The translations under genes were made by a program, and so were the position numbers. Shown here one piece after another: positions 53,293 through 64,000 of a stretch of 64,000 bases of DNA. The DNA is from Isoetes taiwanensis. Its lineage: Eukaryota > Streptophyta > Lycopodiopsida > Isoetales > Isoetaceae. The DNA lies in the NCBI GenBank assembly GCA_021234155.1, contig JAJEKV010000124.1, positions 746,001 through 810,000 of the forward strand. Direction: 5' to 3'. Under the pieces are notes generated by a model. That model saw only the letters and a program-made list of their open reading frames with translations, had not been told where the DNA came from and did not search any database. Each line of letters begins with the position of its first letter. Positions within the stretch are counted from its first letter, which is position 1.

Positions 53293-54978
53293 ATGGAATT
53301 CCTTGAGGAGTATGATTTTGATATAGTGTATAAGCCCGACAAGCTTAATGTTGTGGCAGATGCTCTCTCTAGGAGACCATTTGAGAGAAGAACGCATTGT
53401 AATGCGATTTCTACTCTTTCGAGTGAGTTTGGTAAGAAGATTGAGGAGACCCTGCAATCAGATGGAAATTTCAAGGAGGTTTGGGAAAGTCTCTCCAGGG
53501 AGGCTAGAACAGATAAGGAACGAGAAGCCTTCAAGCATTATAAGAAGGAAGGCAACTTGTTGTACCATAAGGACAAGTTGTGTGTGCCCGAATCGTCAGG
53601 TATAAGGAAGTTAATTCTTCACGACACACACAACAGCCCAATAGCAGGGCATGCATGGTTTATGAAGACCTACTTCAAGATTCGGAGTAGCTACTTCTGG
53701 TCGGGAATGAAGAAGCAGATAGCCAGGTATATTCGGGAATGCCAGCTGTGTCAGCAGACGAAAGCGGAGCAACTTCGAATTCCAGGTGCCTTAGAGCCAT
53801 TGGGGGTGCCAAATGCTAAATGGGAGGTCATAAGTATGGATTTTATTACAGGACTTCCCAAAACTCTTCGAAGCAAGGATGCACTAATGGTTGTCGTAGA
53901 CAAATTATCTAAGATGGCGCATTTTGTGCCTTGTAGAACTACGGACACGGCATTAGATACTGCCAAATTATTTGTAAAGGAGATTTTTAGGCTCCATGAC
54001 ATGCCTCGGGAGATAATTTCAGACAGGGACTCCAAATTTATGAGTGCCTTTTGGCAGGACCTCTTTAGCACCATTCAGACGAAGCTCTCCATGAGCACAG
54101 CTTATCACCCGCAGACAGATGGTCAGACGGAGCGCACGAATCGAATCCTTGAAGACGTGCTTAGAAGCTTCGTGTGGAATAAACAGTCCAAGTGGGATGA
54201 GTACATCCACTTGGTGGAATTCGCCTACAATAGCGCCAAGCAGGAGTCATCTCAGATGTCTCCTTTCATGGTAAATTACGGGTACCAGTGCGTAACCCCG
54301 GATACTTGGCACAATCCTGTGTCAAAGGTTGAAGTATCCCAGCAGATGCTACGAGATATGCAGCAGTTGGTGGAAGAAGTAAGGGGGTACCTCCTAGCAG
54401 CAAGAAGTCGGCAGAAGAGTGTAGCCGATAGGCACAGGACCGTAAGAGAGTTCAAGGTAGGCGATAGCGTGTGGTTGAAGATCAAGGTTAAGCAAGCTAA
54501 GCTTCGGATTGGGAGTTGCAAGAAGCTTGCCCCTAGGTGGGCTGGTCCGTTCAAGATTTTGGAGAGAGTGGACTCCCAAGCCTACAAGTTGGATCTCCCG
54601 GCCCATCTCAAGGTTCACAAGGTTTTCCACGTAAGTCTATTGAAAAAGCACAATCCTAACCCTGACGAGGTCTTGGATACTCCAACTTTGTTGGAAATGA
54701 CGGAGGAGCAAGTTGAAATTGTGCCTGAGTTACTTCTTGATAAGTCATTCAAGAAGACTAGGAGGTCCCAGTTCCTCCAGTATTTGGTCAAGTGGAAACA
54801 CTTGCCCGTGGAAGACGCAACCTGGGTATTGAAGCAGGATTTGGAGAAGCAATACCCGGAGTTTATGAAGGAGTTTGATGGGCGAGTCGTCTCCGACTTG
54901 GTCGACCCCACTTGCCAGGAGGTTAGCTTAGTATGCTTCTTAGTTAGCCTTAAGTTCCGGCTCATGTCTTCTAGTTGA
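53293..54978 (+). CDS. Integrase with C-terminal chromodomain-like region
   Basis: Uninterrupted to TGA 54,978. The frame starts at the end of RNase H (VADALSRR), then the zinc-binding HHCC domain ending CQLCQQ, then the catalytic core: SMDFITGLP (first Asp), ISDRDSKF (second Asp) and TERTNRILE (Glu). A basic SH3-like DNA-binding part follows (KVGDSVWLKIK, GPFKILERV, FHVSLLKK). At the end FLQYLVKWKHLPVEDATW and VLKQDL form a chromodomain-like Y-L-V-K-W...W segment, which in chromoviruses reads methylated histone H3 or heterochromatin and steers integration. It is the best preserved part of pol. Confidence 0.9.
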   Translation: MEFLEEYDFDIVYKPDKLNVVADALSRRPFERRTHCNAISTLSSEFGKKIEETLQSDGNFKEVWESLSREARTDKEREAFKHYKKEGNLLYHKDKLCVPESSGIRKLILHDTHNSPIAGHAWFMKTYFKIRSSYFWSGMKKQIARYIRECQLCQQTKAEQLRIPGALEPLGVPNAKWEVISMDFITGLPKTLRSKDALMVVVDKLSKMAHFVPCRTTDTALDTAKLFVKEIFRLHDMPREIISDRDSKFMSAFWQDLFSTIQTKLSMSTAYHPQTDGQTERTNRILEDVLRSFVWNKQSKWDEYIHLVEFAYNSAKQESSQMSPFMVNYGYQCVTPDTWHNPVSKVEVSQQMLRDMQQLVEEVRGYLLAARSRQKSVADRHRTVREFKVGDSVWLKIKVKQAKLRIGSCKKLAPRWAGPFKILERVDSQAYKLDLPAHLKVHKVFHVSLLKKHNPNPDEVLDTPTLLEMTEEQVEIVPELLLDKSFKKTRRSQFLQYLVKWKHLPVEDATWVLKQDLEKQYPEFMKEFDGRVVSDLVDPTCQEVSLVCFLVSLKFRLMSSS

Positions 54979-55770
54979 TAGAACACATGTGCCAGAATCT
55001 TGGAATGTGTAGGCGATGATGGGATACGCCTTTAAGGCATTCTCTAGGCCAACATGCACCAAGACGCATGACCAATAGGGTCATGCGAGCATGACCAATA
55101 GGGTCATGCGAGAGAGAGAGGAAAGGCATGGTGCGCGATGATGGGACATCAGTCGGATGCTCCCTATGCCACGATGTGGGGCTCGCACACCTGGCCATAG
55201 GGGGGTCATGGTCAAGGTCAAAGTGATCATGCGCGATGATGGGATCGTGAGACGTTCCCTAGCTTAAAACCCTTGGGGCATGATGCACTAGGGGTACTCG
55301 GCACCGGGTAACTGAGTACAAGGTAGCACTTGATCATGGGCGATGATGGGATCATCTTAAATGGTCCTTAAGCTCAAATCCGAAAGGGCCATGATCGAGT
55401 GCAAGGTATTGGTAAGGGGGGTGGTCCCCTAAAACCACAAACTTATTAATTAAACTATGGAATGTGCTCCTTGTGCAGGCAAGTGAGAAGGGAGCATCGA
55501 GGTGGGGCGCATTACGAGAAGACGGGGGAGCCATAATTTAGATTATGAACCCTAATAACTCTTATAGTAATGTTTTGAATTATTATAAGAAGGAACCTTG
55601 TTAAGGCTATATAATTTTGTATAAGTACAAATATAGCCTAAATTTTGACATCTAACTCTTTAATAGGAAGTTGATCGTTTAAATTAAAATTAAGTATATA
55701 TTCTTATCATTGTTTTGCAGGTTAGAGTAGGCTCGTCACCTTGGCGCAATGCTGAGGACAACATTGTCCT
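54979..55770 (+). other. 3' untranslated region of the chromovirus with repeats
   Basis: It contains four copies of GCGATGATGGGA (55,013; 55,135; 55,232; 55,340), each followed by a short stretch with CC-rich similarity. GCATGACCAATAGGGTCATGC is duplicated in tandem at about 55,068-55,110 and is itself nearly palindromic. No gene is seen. Confidence 0.75.
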
Positions 55771-55783
55771 AAGGGGGGGAGAA
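55771..55783 (+). promoter_or_regulatory. Polypurine tract
   Basis: AAGGGGGGGAGAA followed by TG lies directly before the 3' LTR. It primes plus-strand DNA synthesis. Confidence 0.85.
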
Positions 55784-57420
55784 TGTGACGTTCCAGGGGA
55801 ATATACGCTATAAATACGTATATTCCTGGACTCATCACCATACAAGTCTACCTATGTAGCCTTGTATGCATTAGAAAGTGGCAAGGGGTGCACATCTAAG
55901 TTAATTGCTTAACTTAGATAACCTTAGGATAAGGCCCATTTCCACATGGCTTTATCCTATTGGGCAACCGCCACACGGCCTCATCCTAGTGGTGCCACGT
56001 GGCATCCCATGTGGACCCACTCCTATATTGGCTCTAACCCTAACCCTAGACCCTTTTCCCTGAACCTAGCACCTGAACTCTCATCTACGTGCCCGAAACC
56101 CCGTTTCGAGCATCGTTTGTCATAGCCTAGCCTGGAGCAGCAGCCCCTGGAAGGTGTGTATGATCGTAGAGGGAGCAAGCCTTCGACCCACGGCAAGGAG
56201 CATGGAGACGCCAGGGATGGGAGGAAGCGCTTCTGGAGGAGGTATGTAGAGTAGTGCTCTTGGTAGTTCATCTGGAATTAGCATTCCAGATGAGTTAGTA
56301 TCTTGTATCTAGGGTAGAGCCATCCTAGAACCCTCATGCATCATCTTGAACCCTAATCAAGGAACCCTAACTGTAAGTTAGATTTGTATGATTAGGTTAA
56401 GATGTTCTTATGATTATTCTCATGATATGATGATTATGTGATGATGGTTGATCATGTTTGCTCCTCTTGTATTGGGAAGGGGGGTAGAGACCCAGGGCCA
56501 TATGTAGTATGTTCCTAGTGTAGATCCCTTAGTTCCTATTATATTGCGGCCTGTGCATAGGAACCCACCGGGCTATGGAAGCTATGATGTGACTCAGTAC
56601 TACACAACGTGGCTAGAGGCAAGATGGAGGGAGGATCCCTGCCGAGTGGGGGCTACGGGGGATTCCATGGTGGGCTAGGCTTATGGTCGGTCACTTCGTG
56701 TGGGCCGAGCATGGGTCTGACACCTCCTGGGGCAATGGTGTCGCCCTGCCTCTCAAGAGTTGCAAGTGTCAGCTTGGCTCTTGTTTTGGGGGTTTGGTCA
56801 GTGCGAATCGTGTGTCGCCACGATTCTCTAGCTGCCCGTGGAGCCTCTAGACCCCGGGAAGGGGAGATGCAACCCTTCCTACCTCAACGGACCAGGGAGA
56901 TGCAACCTGGAGTAGTCCCGATGGGTGATGCCATGGGATTGCATATCCGGAAGGTTAGAGTCATGCCAGAGCCTGATCTAGCCCATCTGCAAAGTATGCA
57001 CAGGAGGGGCGGATGGAGTGGTCAACCCTAGCCATTGTCTTATGCCGCCCCCGCCATTGTTATGACTTCGATGCACGCTCTATCTTGAGGCCTATCCAGT
57101 CAGTCGACTTCCTTATGTGTCAGAGCCATGGGTAGGAGCTCTCATGTTTTATGGCATATGATTATGTTCTTTGCACTTATGGATATGTGGTTGAGCTACC
57201 CTTCGAGGTAGTATGGTGCTAGTTCTGACGATGTTTGTGCTTCCGCTGTGATAGGAGCCCATAGGGGAAGGGCACGCAAGACACCTTCGTGTCCCCTTCC
57301 TGCACTACGATCATCTCAGAGTGCGGGATAGACGGAGAGCCCGTGCGGTTGAAGGACCGGATGGGGGATTTCCTGCCGGGTGTACGGCCGGGTGCCGTAT
57401 ATTTAGCAGGGAGCGTCACA
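55784..57420 (+). repeat. 3' LTR
   Basis: 1,637 bp, near identical to the 5' LTR. The 140-aa ORF at 56,609-57,031 appears also in the 5' LTR with indels, and shows no protein-like conservation. The LTR ends CGTCACA and is followed by CATGG. Confidence 0.93.
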
Positions 57421-57425
57421 CATGG

Positions 57426-58372
57426 ACACGATTATTATAATGTCCTTGTTGCACAAAAGATTCTGCAGTTTCCACAAAGGAGCTGCTATGGGAATTCGAG
57501 TTCTCTAATAGCTTGTACCCTTCCCTCATAGATCTACATTCTGTAACAACACTGCTTCCTGCAAGACGACCCTGTGCATCCAAGCAGCCCACATATGAGC
57601 TGCTTTCTGGAGGACATCCCTCTGCATCTAAGCTGCCCCAACTAGACACTCCACGAGCCATGTGCATGCAATACTTGTAGTGACTATTGATATGCATCTT
57701 AGCTTCAGATAAGGAGAAAAACATATTTGTCCACTGAGAAGAACATGTCGCATAGTTTTCGATCTCCAAATAGCAGTGCACGTGACGTCCATGCCGTCCA
57801 TGCAGTTGCTAAAAAGGGATTGTTACAACCAACCCAAAAATAGAAGGAGAAAGCCAAACCAATTTTAGCATCCCAAACCATTCAAAGGACACCCCAAAAT
57901 ATCTTTTGGGGACCTTAATATTAAGATGTCCTTTTACTCTTGGTCCCCATCAATCATCCTTTTCTTTTCATTTTATAATCCCTTTTATTTAGTCGCCCGA
58001 TAGATCTAATAGATCTAATATGCAGGCAGTAAATGTGTTTTCAATAGGTTTCTCACAGACAGATGAAGAATATAACACAGTGTTAACTAGGAATACAATT
58101 TTTTGGTTACAATAATTTACAGAAATTGCTACACATATACCTTTACAACTATTTTTCACCATCACCTCAACAAGAGGCAAATTTTATAACGATGGTGTAG
58201 CCCTACCATTACCTTGGTCAGATTCTTCCAAGGTTTGATCATTCTACTTCTCAGGAAAACTAGAGCCCTTATCACTATGATGGGGTGACTGAGCTTGCTC
58301 TACAAATGAAAAAAATGATCTAACAAAGTTAGCACCTTTAGACAGATTGGACTTGCTTGGTGCAAGAGGTTC
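57426..58372. other. No gene seen; right flank of the chromovirus
   Basis: Noncoding, with a short AGATCTAAT duplication near 58,002-58,020. The glutamate-receptor pseudogene ends at 58,373. Confidence 0.5.
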
Positions 58373-60647
58373 TCATTGCCCAAAACGCCTAAAATGAGAT
58401 AGCATTTTGATAAAGTATGCCAGAAGACATAATATGGACGTTGTACCTGTTATTAGGAATACAACCCAAAATGTACTTAGGCTAAGCTCACTCGACTCTA
58501 CTTCTACATTTTGTGTATTGCACTCATAACCATTAAGCCAGGCATCATGAACTCTTTGCAGCTCTCCATTCTCGACAAGCGTCAATATTGCTGTTGAAAT
58601 ATCAATGGCCACTTGTGAACCTTTTGGAAAAGCCTATAGATAAACAAGTCAATCAGACCCAAGTAAAAGAAAAAATTAAGATGAGAGTAAGCAGACTTAT
58701 CCCCAGCCATGTTTTGTACAGGCTTGGCCAGCCATTGTATACTCGCATTTAGAAGATAGGAATAGCTGCGCATAAAGAAGCTCATCAACAATTGCCCCAA
58801 CCCCTCCATTCTTTGAACCTTTTTTTAGAGCTGTTGCATAGGCTGCAAGTGAATCTAAAGGCACAAGTCTATCCTGGGCAACATTCAGCTGTAAAAGATA
58901 CTCTTCAACAATTGATCCCGACTGGTAACCTACAGGTCAGGGAATAAATTACTAATCGCATATTTCTTATTAGCCAGAATGACTTTAGCTAAACTTGCTC
59001 GATATTAATCCCAAAACTTTCTGTGGATTAGCTAAACTCTATACATTTTTCCTCTCATACTTTCTACCGTTTAGCTAAACTAACCCAAACATCATCCCAA
59101 AAATTTCTATGGTGTGGCCAACTAGAAATATTAAACCAAATTGCTATACTTTTTTTCAATATATTCCACTTATTTTAGTCATTTTCTTTGTGAAAACATT
59201 CTAAAATAATGTTAAGTAGTAAAGTCTGGGACTCAAATTAATTCATAATGCTAGAAACTAAACTACTAGTCATATATTTCATATAAACTAGAATGATGTT
59301 AGCTAAACTAGTCGTACTTTCTAGCGTTTGGCTAAAGAGCTCCAGGATTGGTGCAGTCCCGAAAGAAGTTAAGCTAAAATTATTATTTTTTTCCCAATTT
59401 TTTCCATTTACTTTAGCCAATTATTTTTGAAAATGTGCTAAAAAATCGCCAAATAGCTAAGTTTAGCCCTTAAATTATTCCATGCTACAGGTATGTTACT
59501 AGCTATCAATCCTGCTATGTTTTAAATCGAGGGTGTCATTTGCTGAACTGTCAATATTGATGTCAAACTAACTGTGTAGCTAGAAGTAATGTAACACAAC
59601 AAACAACCAAATGACTAGGATTGCTCTCCCAAGTGTGTTTTTTACATCCTTCCCTGTCAAACACAGTACATGACTTCAGCACTGCAAATAATAAGAACAG
59701 CAGAGCTTTTCAATATGGTGCCGCATGATAGCGTACGGTGAAGAAAAAAAGGATTGAGAAGCTAAACCTGCATGAAGAGAAGATGTAATAGTGATCAGAA
59801 ACCAATTTTTCTTGCATATAAAGCCAATTATAGTTTCTGCACAAAATTGTGCAGGACAAAATGTTACCATAAAGTAGTCACAATTAGTTTCTTCGGTCGC
59901 CCATGAAAATCACGGTTCTTTTTATGCTCCAGCAACCAAATGACAATTGCAGTGAAAATAAAAAAGCATCTAGTTGTAAGCCACATCACAGCAGTAGATG
60001 GCCGCATAAAGGGGCATAAAAGCCCATGCATGACCACTGCCATATTTCCTTAATGGTACAACCACCAGCATTCCAGAGGTTGTATAAGGTTGTGTAAAGT
60101 CCACCATCCTTGCATGCTTGGTCGTAATGGCCACGTCTCCAACTACTGCATTAAAATTCTACACCTGGCATGTATGAATAGCTGCATGGACATTTAAATA
60201 AAATTCAAACAAGCTAGAAATTTTAGCTCACACTCTTCCAAATTCATTTTCTTTTCCAACTGAATCCAAAAAAATGGAATAGGCACATGTTTAATCTAAC
60301 AACTTAATAATAACTGGAGATTCACATTAGGGCATGACTAGCAAAGCATATGTCTTGGCAAACATGAGGGAAGTGCTTTCGGAATTGCAGGACACATTAA
60401 TTTATCTTTCATAGTTAATAATAACAGCACAAATTGAATGCTCGGTACAAAAGAAGAAGATACCTTATTGACAATCTTTGCTATTAGCTCATCATAACTA
60501 GAGGTTGTGTTTCCATTTCCAAAGAACTAGAAAGTATATGGAACAGTATAAGGGAGTAATAAAAGTACAGCCTCAAAGACATCAATACAGAAACCATCCC
60601 AAAGCCTGAAGATTTCCCAGTCTCTGAGATACAGTAGGCGTATGAAA
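58373..60647 (-). pseudogene. Glutamate receptor-like (GLR) channel gene, 3' half, inactivated
   Basis: Minus-strand exons can be followed: 60,464-60,647 (FCIDVFEAVLLLLPY, GNGNTTSSYDELIAKI), 59,868-60,158 (AVVGDVAIT, VDFTQPYTTSG, FIFTAIVIWLLEH), about 59,490-59,767 (FSFSILFF, LGRAILVIWLFVVL, SSYTVSLTSILTVQQ), 58,700-58,929 (GYQSGSIVEEYL, GAIVDELLYAQLFL) and 58,373-58,633 (AFPKGSQVAIDIST, LSLSTFWVVFLI with the last membrane helix). These are the ligand-binding S1/S2 halves and membrane segments of plant GLRs, which are Ca-permeable channels. Damage: a frameshift in exon 1, a duplicated TTTATG segment shifting exon 2, shifts and a stop in exon 3, and GGATAAG where a GT donor is expected after exon 4. 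The N-terminal ligand-binding domain is missing from the window side examined. Confidence 0.85.
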
Positions 60648-62260
60648 TCTGCAAAAGCACATATCAGATGTACACACTCTTCTGGTTTCTGGAGACCACT
60701 AATATGCAGATGACTTTCTATTCTACAGGGAGAGTTGTTATTACCATAGAGGAAAGGCAGATGCTTATGGTAATCTACTGCCCATAGTCATTAGGGCGGA
60801 TTTGGGGTCTCAAAATGGCCCATATCTTGGATGCCAGAATTCCACGTCATGTTTCTCGCGACTGATGATGTTTGGGCATTTTTTTCCAAAGTCAGTATTA
60901 GTTGGCAAGTAGAAAGAGGAGCAGGCTTACTTGGCATCCACATGGCGAAATTTCATAGGACATGTTTGTGCATTCATTGCAACCACATTAATGGCCCGCA
61001 TTTTTTGAAAATCGTATCGCGGACCAAAATAATGGCTACTTTTCCCGCCTACTGTGCACATGCCCACATGCACCAACCACCTTATCAAATTTTGGCATCA
61101 AGATTTCCATTGTTCACATTAGCGCCGCTACGTGCATCCTCTCCGCCTTCGCTCTTCATTTGGAATCCAAATCTCCAATAATGTACGTGTTTTTCGGGCG
61201 AGCATAGAGTTAAGCAACAACGGCTTGGCGATGTGCGGACAAGCAAATGTGCGTTACATGCCATGTTTTACTACCCAAATTTTCATTACGAAGTTTTCCT
61301 ACTTTTCGGTTCTTCCCATTCATCGTATTGCTCCACGCCATTCATTCTTACAATTCAACGGCCGATCGATCGGCGGTGGAAGGATATCTATCCATAGGCT
61401 CGTGGGTGAGAATGCTATCCTTAACGAAGGGTGACTATGGAGTTACATCGCCGGGCGACATTCATCGCATAATGAATAGGTAGAACTATAGGGTTCAAAA
61501 TAAATGCTATGGATAGTATATTGCAAAAAAAAAAGGGAAGGGAGGGGGGGGAAGGGATTTGAAGAGGAGGATTTCGCGTCATGTGATCCTTGCTTCTTTT
61601 TTCTTCCCTCTTCTTGATTTATATTCACTCACTGAATCAAATATTTTTCTTTGGGCTATATTTATCAGATGTCGGGGATTTGAGACTAGGGAAAAGCATT
61701 ACTAGCATCGTTGTTGTCTAACATATGGACATAAGAGACATGCTTTTCCAAGATATACATTCAGGGCAATGGGCATCTAGTTTTACGTTGTAAAGTTGTG
61801 GGAGCCGAGCTTGAAAGTCGACCCATGACCTCTTTTAAGCGAATTGTGCAAGCCTTATGAGAATGGTGTCCTTGCAATGAAGAAATGTTTGATAAGACGT
61901 GCATCCAGGGTTGTTGAAAAAATGAGTTACAAAATATTTGCTCCATTAGAGGTGTTTACTAATGCTACGACACAAAAGCTCCAAAGACATAGTATATAAA
62001 ATGTTGCTTTCATGAGCCTTTGGATCACTTAACTCAAAGTGTCACATATGGAAACATTGTTAGGTTTGATAAAATAACATAAAAATCTTATTTAATAAAG
62101 CTTTGGTTGTTGGTAAAGTGTTGGCTTATTGATTAAATGTTTGTATTTTGCTTTGGGACCCTCTTTGAAAACGTTTAGTTCATAAAACATAATATAACTT
62201 GGAATGATACATATTTTATATGCAAATGGGAGACTATTGATAAGGGACTTGGTGTTATTA
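60648..62260. other. No gene seen
   Basis: Open frames at 60,831-61,181 and 61,132-61,434 have no recognisable motif. A purine-rich tract lies near 61,524-61,575. I searched by eye for the missing 5' exons of the GLR pseudogene and did not find them. Confidence 0.45.
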
Positions 62261-62264
62261 TCTA

Positions 62265-63130
62265 TTGACAACAAACAAGAAAGTGGATCACATCATGCGA
62301 ATTTAGTATATTCCAACCTTTTAGCTTATACAAAATTCGCTTGGTGTGATCTTTTTGGAAAAAGATGACTTCCTATAGTAAAACTACTTTGATTATCTTT
62401 TAATAAAAGAAATATATATGTGTCTTATTTGAAGTTAAGTGTGGATATGTGACCTGCTCATTTATTGATAAAGTGTTTGCTTTTTGAAAAGGGCTAATAA
62501 CTTTATGTACTACTAGAGTTGGTAAAGTATTTTAGATGCAAATAGGATGCTTGATGTGATCCTTCTTAAAAAAAGATATGCTCTTTGAAAAGGACTAATA
62601 ACTTTATGCACTTGGGGTGGTAAAGCATTAAATGAGAAGGGGTACTTGTGTTTAATTTTAATTTGACAACAAATAAGAAAGTGGATCACACGATGCAAAT
62701 TTAGTGTGTTCCATTTTTGTTGCATATGTACTATTAGCTTGGTGTGATCCTTCTTGAAAAATAATATGCTCTTTGAAAAGGGATAATGACTTATGTACTT
62801 AAGAGTGGTAAAGCATTTTAGATACAAATAGGAATGAGTACTTGTGTTTAATTTTAATTTGACAACAAATAAAAAAGTGGATCACACCATGCAAATTTAG
62901 TGTGTCCCTTTTTTTTTTGCATATGTATTATTCGCTTGGTGTGATCCATCTTGAAAAAAAAATAGCTTTCAAGTAAAAAGAAAGAAAGAAATATCTTATT
63001 TAAAGTGTAAAGTGTTAGTATATAAAGTGTTGGTTTATTAAAATACTATTTGTTTACGCTAAGTTGTAAGTTCAATATTTGTGTTTCTATTTACTTTTTT
63101 ATGCAAGGATCACACCAGGCGAATTTCTTA
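62265..63130. repeat. Satellite-like array of ~200-bp units with GATCACACCA inverted ends
   Basis: AAGTGGATCACA.. followed by ATTTAGT and later CTTGGTGTGATC recurs at about 62,281, 62,680 and 62,875, with partial units near 62,540 and 63,108. TTGTGTTTAATTTTAATTTGACAACAAAT joins the last units. GGATCACACCA and TGGTGTGATCC form inverted ends about 70 bp apart within each unit. Confidence 0.7.
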
Positions 63131-64000
63131 TATGCAATTACTTCTGCGCATGAAGATTTCGCATCATATGATCCTCTTTAAACAAGGATGGCTTTGACCT
63201 TCAATGTTCATAAATTTTATGAATGTTTGCATATAAGAATGTCACATATCATATTTTCTTAAAAAATGGTCATCAAATGGATAACTAGTCAAAGAGTTCT
63301 TCTACTACTTAAAGAGTTTCAAGACTCATTTTTGCTATAATTTAAATAGCAATAGATTTTTAAAGGAATCTATTGTTAAAAGTAGTCAAAGACTTCTTGT
63401 ATTAGAGGTATCTAAACACAAACACCATAACCTTTGTACTTCAAGAATGTATAAACCCTTCGCATTGCAAAGTATAATGTCATTTATTAGCATCTTCACG
63501 CACATTTCCCCTTCCTTATCGGGCGGCTCATCTCAAGGAGGCGTATTAGATTAGAATGCCTTCATCCTCTCTCAATCTCTCACAATATCCTAGGAGGCCA
63601 GAGTTACCGTCACCTCAAAAATCGGACTAAACTTGAAACGTCCTGAAATGACAGTTTCTTGCCACTCAACGAAGTCAATGGATATAAACTACCATCCGCC
63701 CAGATGTAGACACTTTTGAGAGCACGCAAGACACAACACGCCGAGGTCTAAGTTCTTATTTTTAGACCTTTTTTGCGATTGAAGCTGGAGCATATTAGGT
63801 GAGTCGGGTTGGATCCTTATCCACACATCATTTGGAGCTTCCATCTGCGTGGATCGCCGCAGTTGTGAAATGAAGGTGTACAATTTGTATGCTTGGCACA
63901 ATTAAGCCGTGTGAGCGAGCGTCCGCATACTAACCTCGTTTTTGAAATTTGCAACATGCATATGGAACTCGAAAAGTCCATTCTCCTACAATCCATGCTT
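63131..64000. other. No gene seen
   Basis: AT-rich noncoding sequence to the window end. The ORF at 63,689-63,901 on the minus strand has no recognisable motif. Confidence 0.45.

Larger units (their letters stand above)
44289..57420 (+). mobile_element. Full-length Ty3 (Metaviridae-type) chromovirus carrying H3-like and X genes
   Basis: A 13.1-kb element: 5' LTR, initiator tRNA-Met primer-binding site, H3-like gene, gene X, gag with CCHC, protease, RT, RNase H, integrase with C-terminal chromodomain-like sequence, polypurine tract and 3' LTR, all on the plus strand in the Ty3 order (integrase last). LTRs begin TGTGACG and end CGTCACA. CATGG flanks both sides, with one extra G on the left, consistent with a 5-bp target duplication. 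By eye the LTRs differ at roughly 20 bases plus a few indels in 1.63 kb, so insertion is fairly recent. The ~4.3 kb between primer site and gag is unusual. gag-pol has several stops and shifts, so this copy is not autonomous. Confidence 0.93.

Noticed and set aside
56609-57031. 140-aa ORF in the 3' LTR
   Set aside because: It lies wholly inside the LTR. The 5' LTR version is shifted by small indels and shows no sign of protein-level constraint.
1-64000. CRISPR arrays, bacterial operons, rRNA or complete tRNA genes
   Set aside because: No regular spacer array, no Shine-Dalgarno-led gene series and no complete RNA gene was recognised; the content is eukaryotic.

Overview
The window looks like nuclear DNA of a land plant with a large, repeat-rich genome. 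The signs are AT-rich intergenic DNA, a Ty3 chromovirus primed by initiator tRNA-Met, decayed LINEs, a plant TRIM-type mini-retrotransposon, PPR and glutamate-receptor-like pseudogenes, and one intron-containing BAHD acyltransferase gene. A fern or another non-flowering plant is my best guess, from the decayed PPR genes and the overall style. That is inference and cannot be proved from the sequence. Only one ordinary host gene looks intact (BAHD, 35.96-37.46 kb).

Layout. 0-6.5 kb: a fold-back and tandem repeats, then a sense-strand cassette of a Lys/Arg/Glu-rich region, a 515-aa protein resembling a beta-class DNA methyltransferase with a degenerate catalytic motif, a divergent histone-H3-like protein, and an unknown protein called X here. 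X ends about 40 bp before a polypurine tract and an LTR-like TGTTGG. 7.0-8.1 kb: an HUH-endonuclease-like (Rep-like) ORF and an associated module. 8-12.5 kb: mostly noncoding, with a receptor-kinase fragment and tandem repeats. 12.5-17.8 kb: a GC-rich, heavily mutated LINE. 17.8-21.9 kb: no gene seen. 21.9-24.9 kb: a minus-strand PPR pseudogene split by an LTR fragment. 24.9-29.1 kb: broken plus-strand genes of an unrecognised, transposon-like family. 29.1-36 kb: hairpins and noncoding DNA. 36-37.5 kb: BAHD gene. 39.1-40.5 kb: a 5'-truncated LINE with poly(A) and perfect 14-bp target duplications. 42.8-43.1 kb: a TRIM. 44.3-57.4 kb: a full-length Ty3 chromovirus. 58.4-60.6 kb: a minus-strand glutamate-receptor-like pseudogene. 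62.2-63 kb: a satellite-like array.

The most interesting content is the 13.1-kb chromovirus at 44,289-57,420. Between its primer-binding site and gag it carries two extra sense-strand genes. One is a histone-H3-like gene that starts MARTKQTARK, runs through a long acidic insert, and ends in a recognisable H3 fold. The other is protein X. The same H3-X pair, in the same order, occurs in the first 6.5 kb beside the methyltransferase-like gene. X has a TATA box 117-119 bp before its ATG in both copies, and a pair of ~80-bp direct repeats lies between H3 and X in both. This suggests a mobile-element lineage that carries its own chromatin-protein cassette. I know of no described LTR family built this way, but that is from memory and not from a search. 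The chromovirus copy is broken by frameshifts and stops, so an active relative would be needed to test function.
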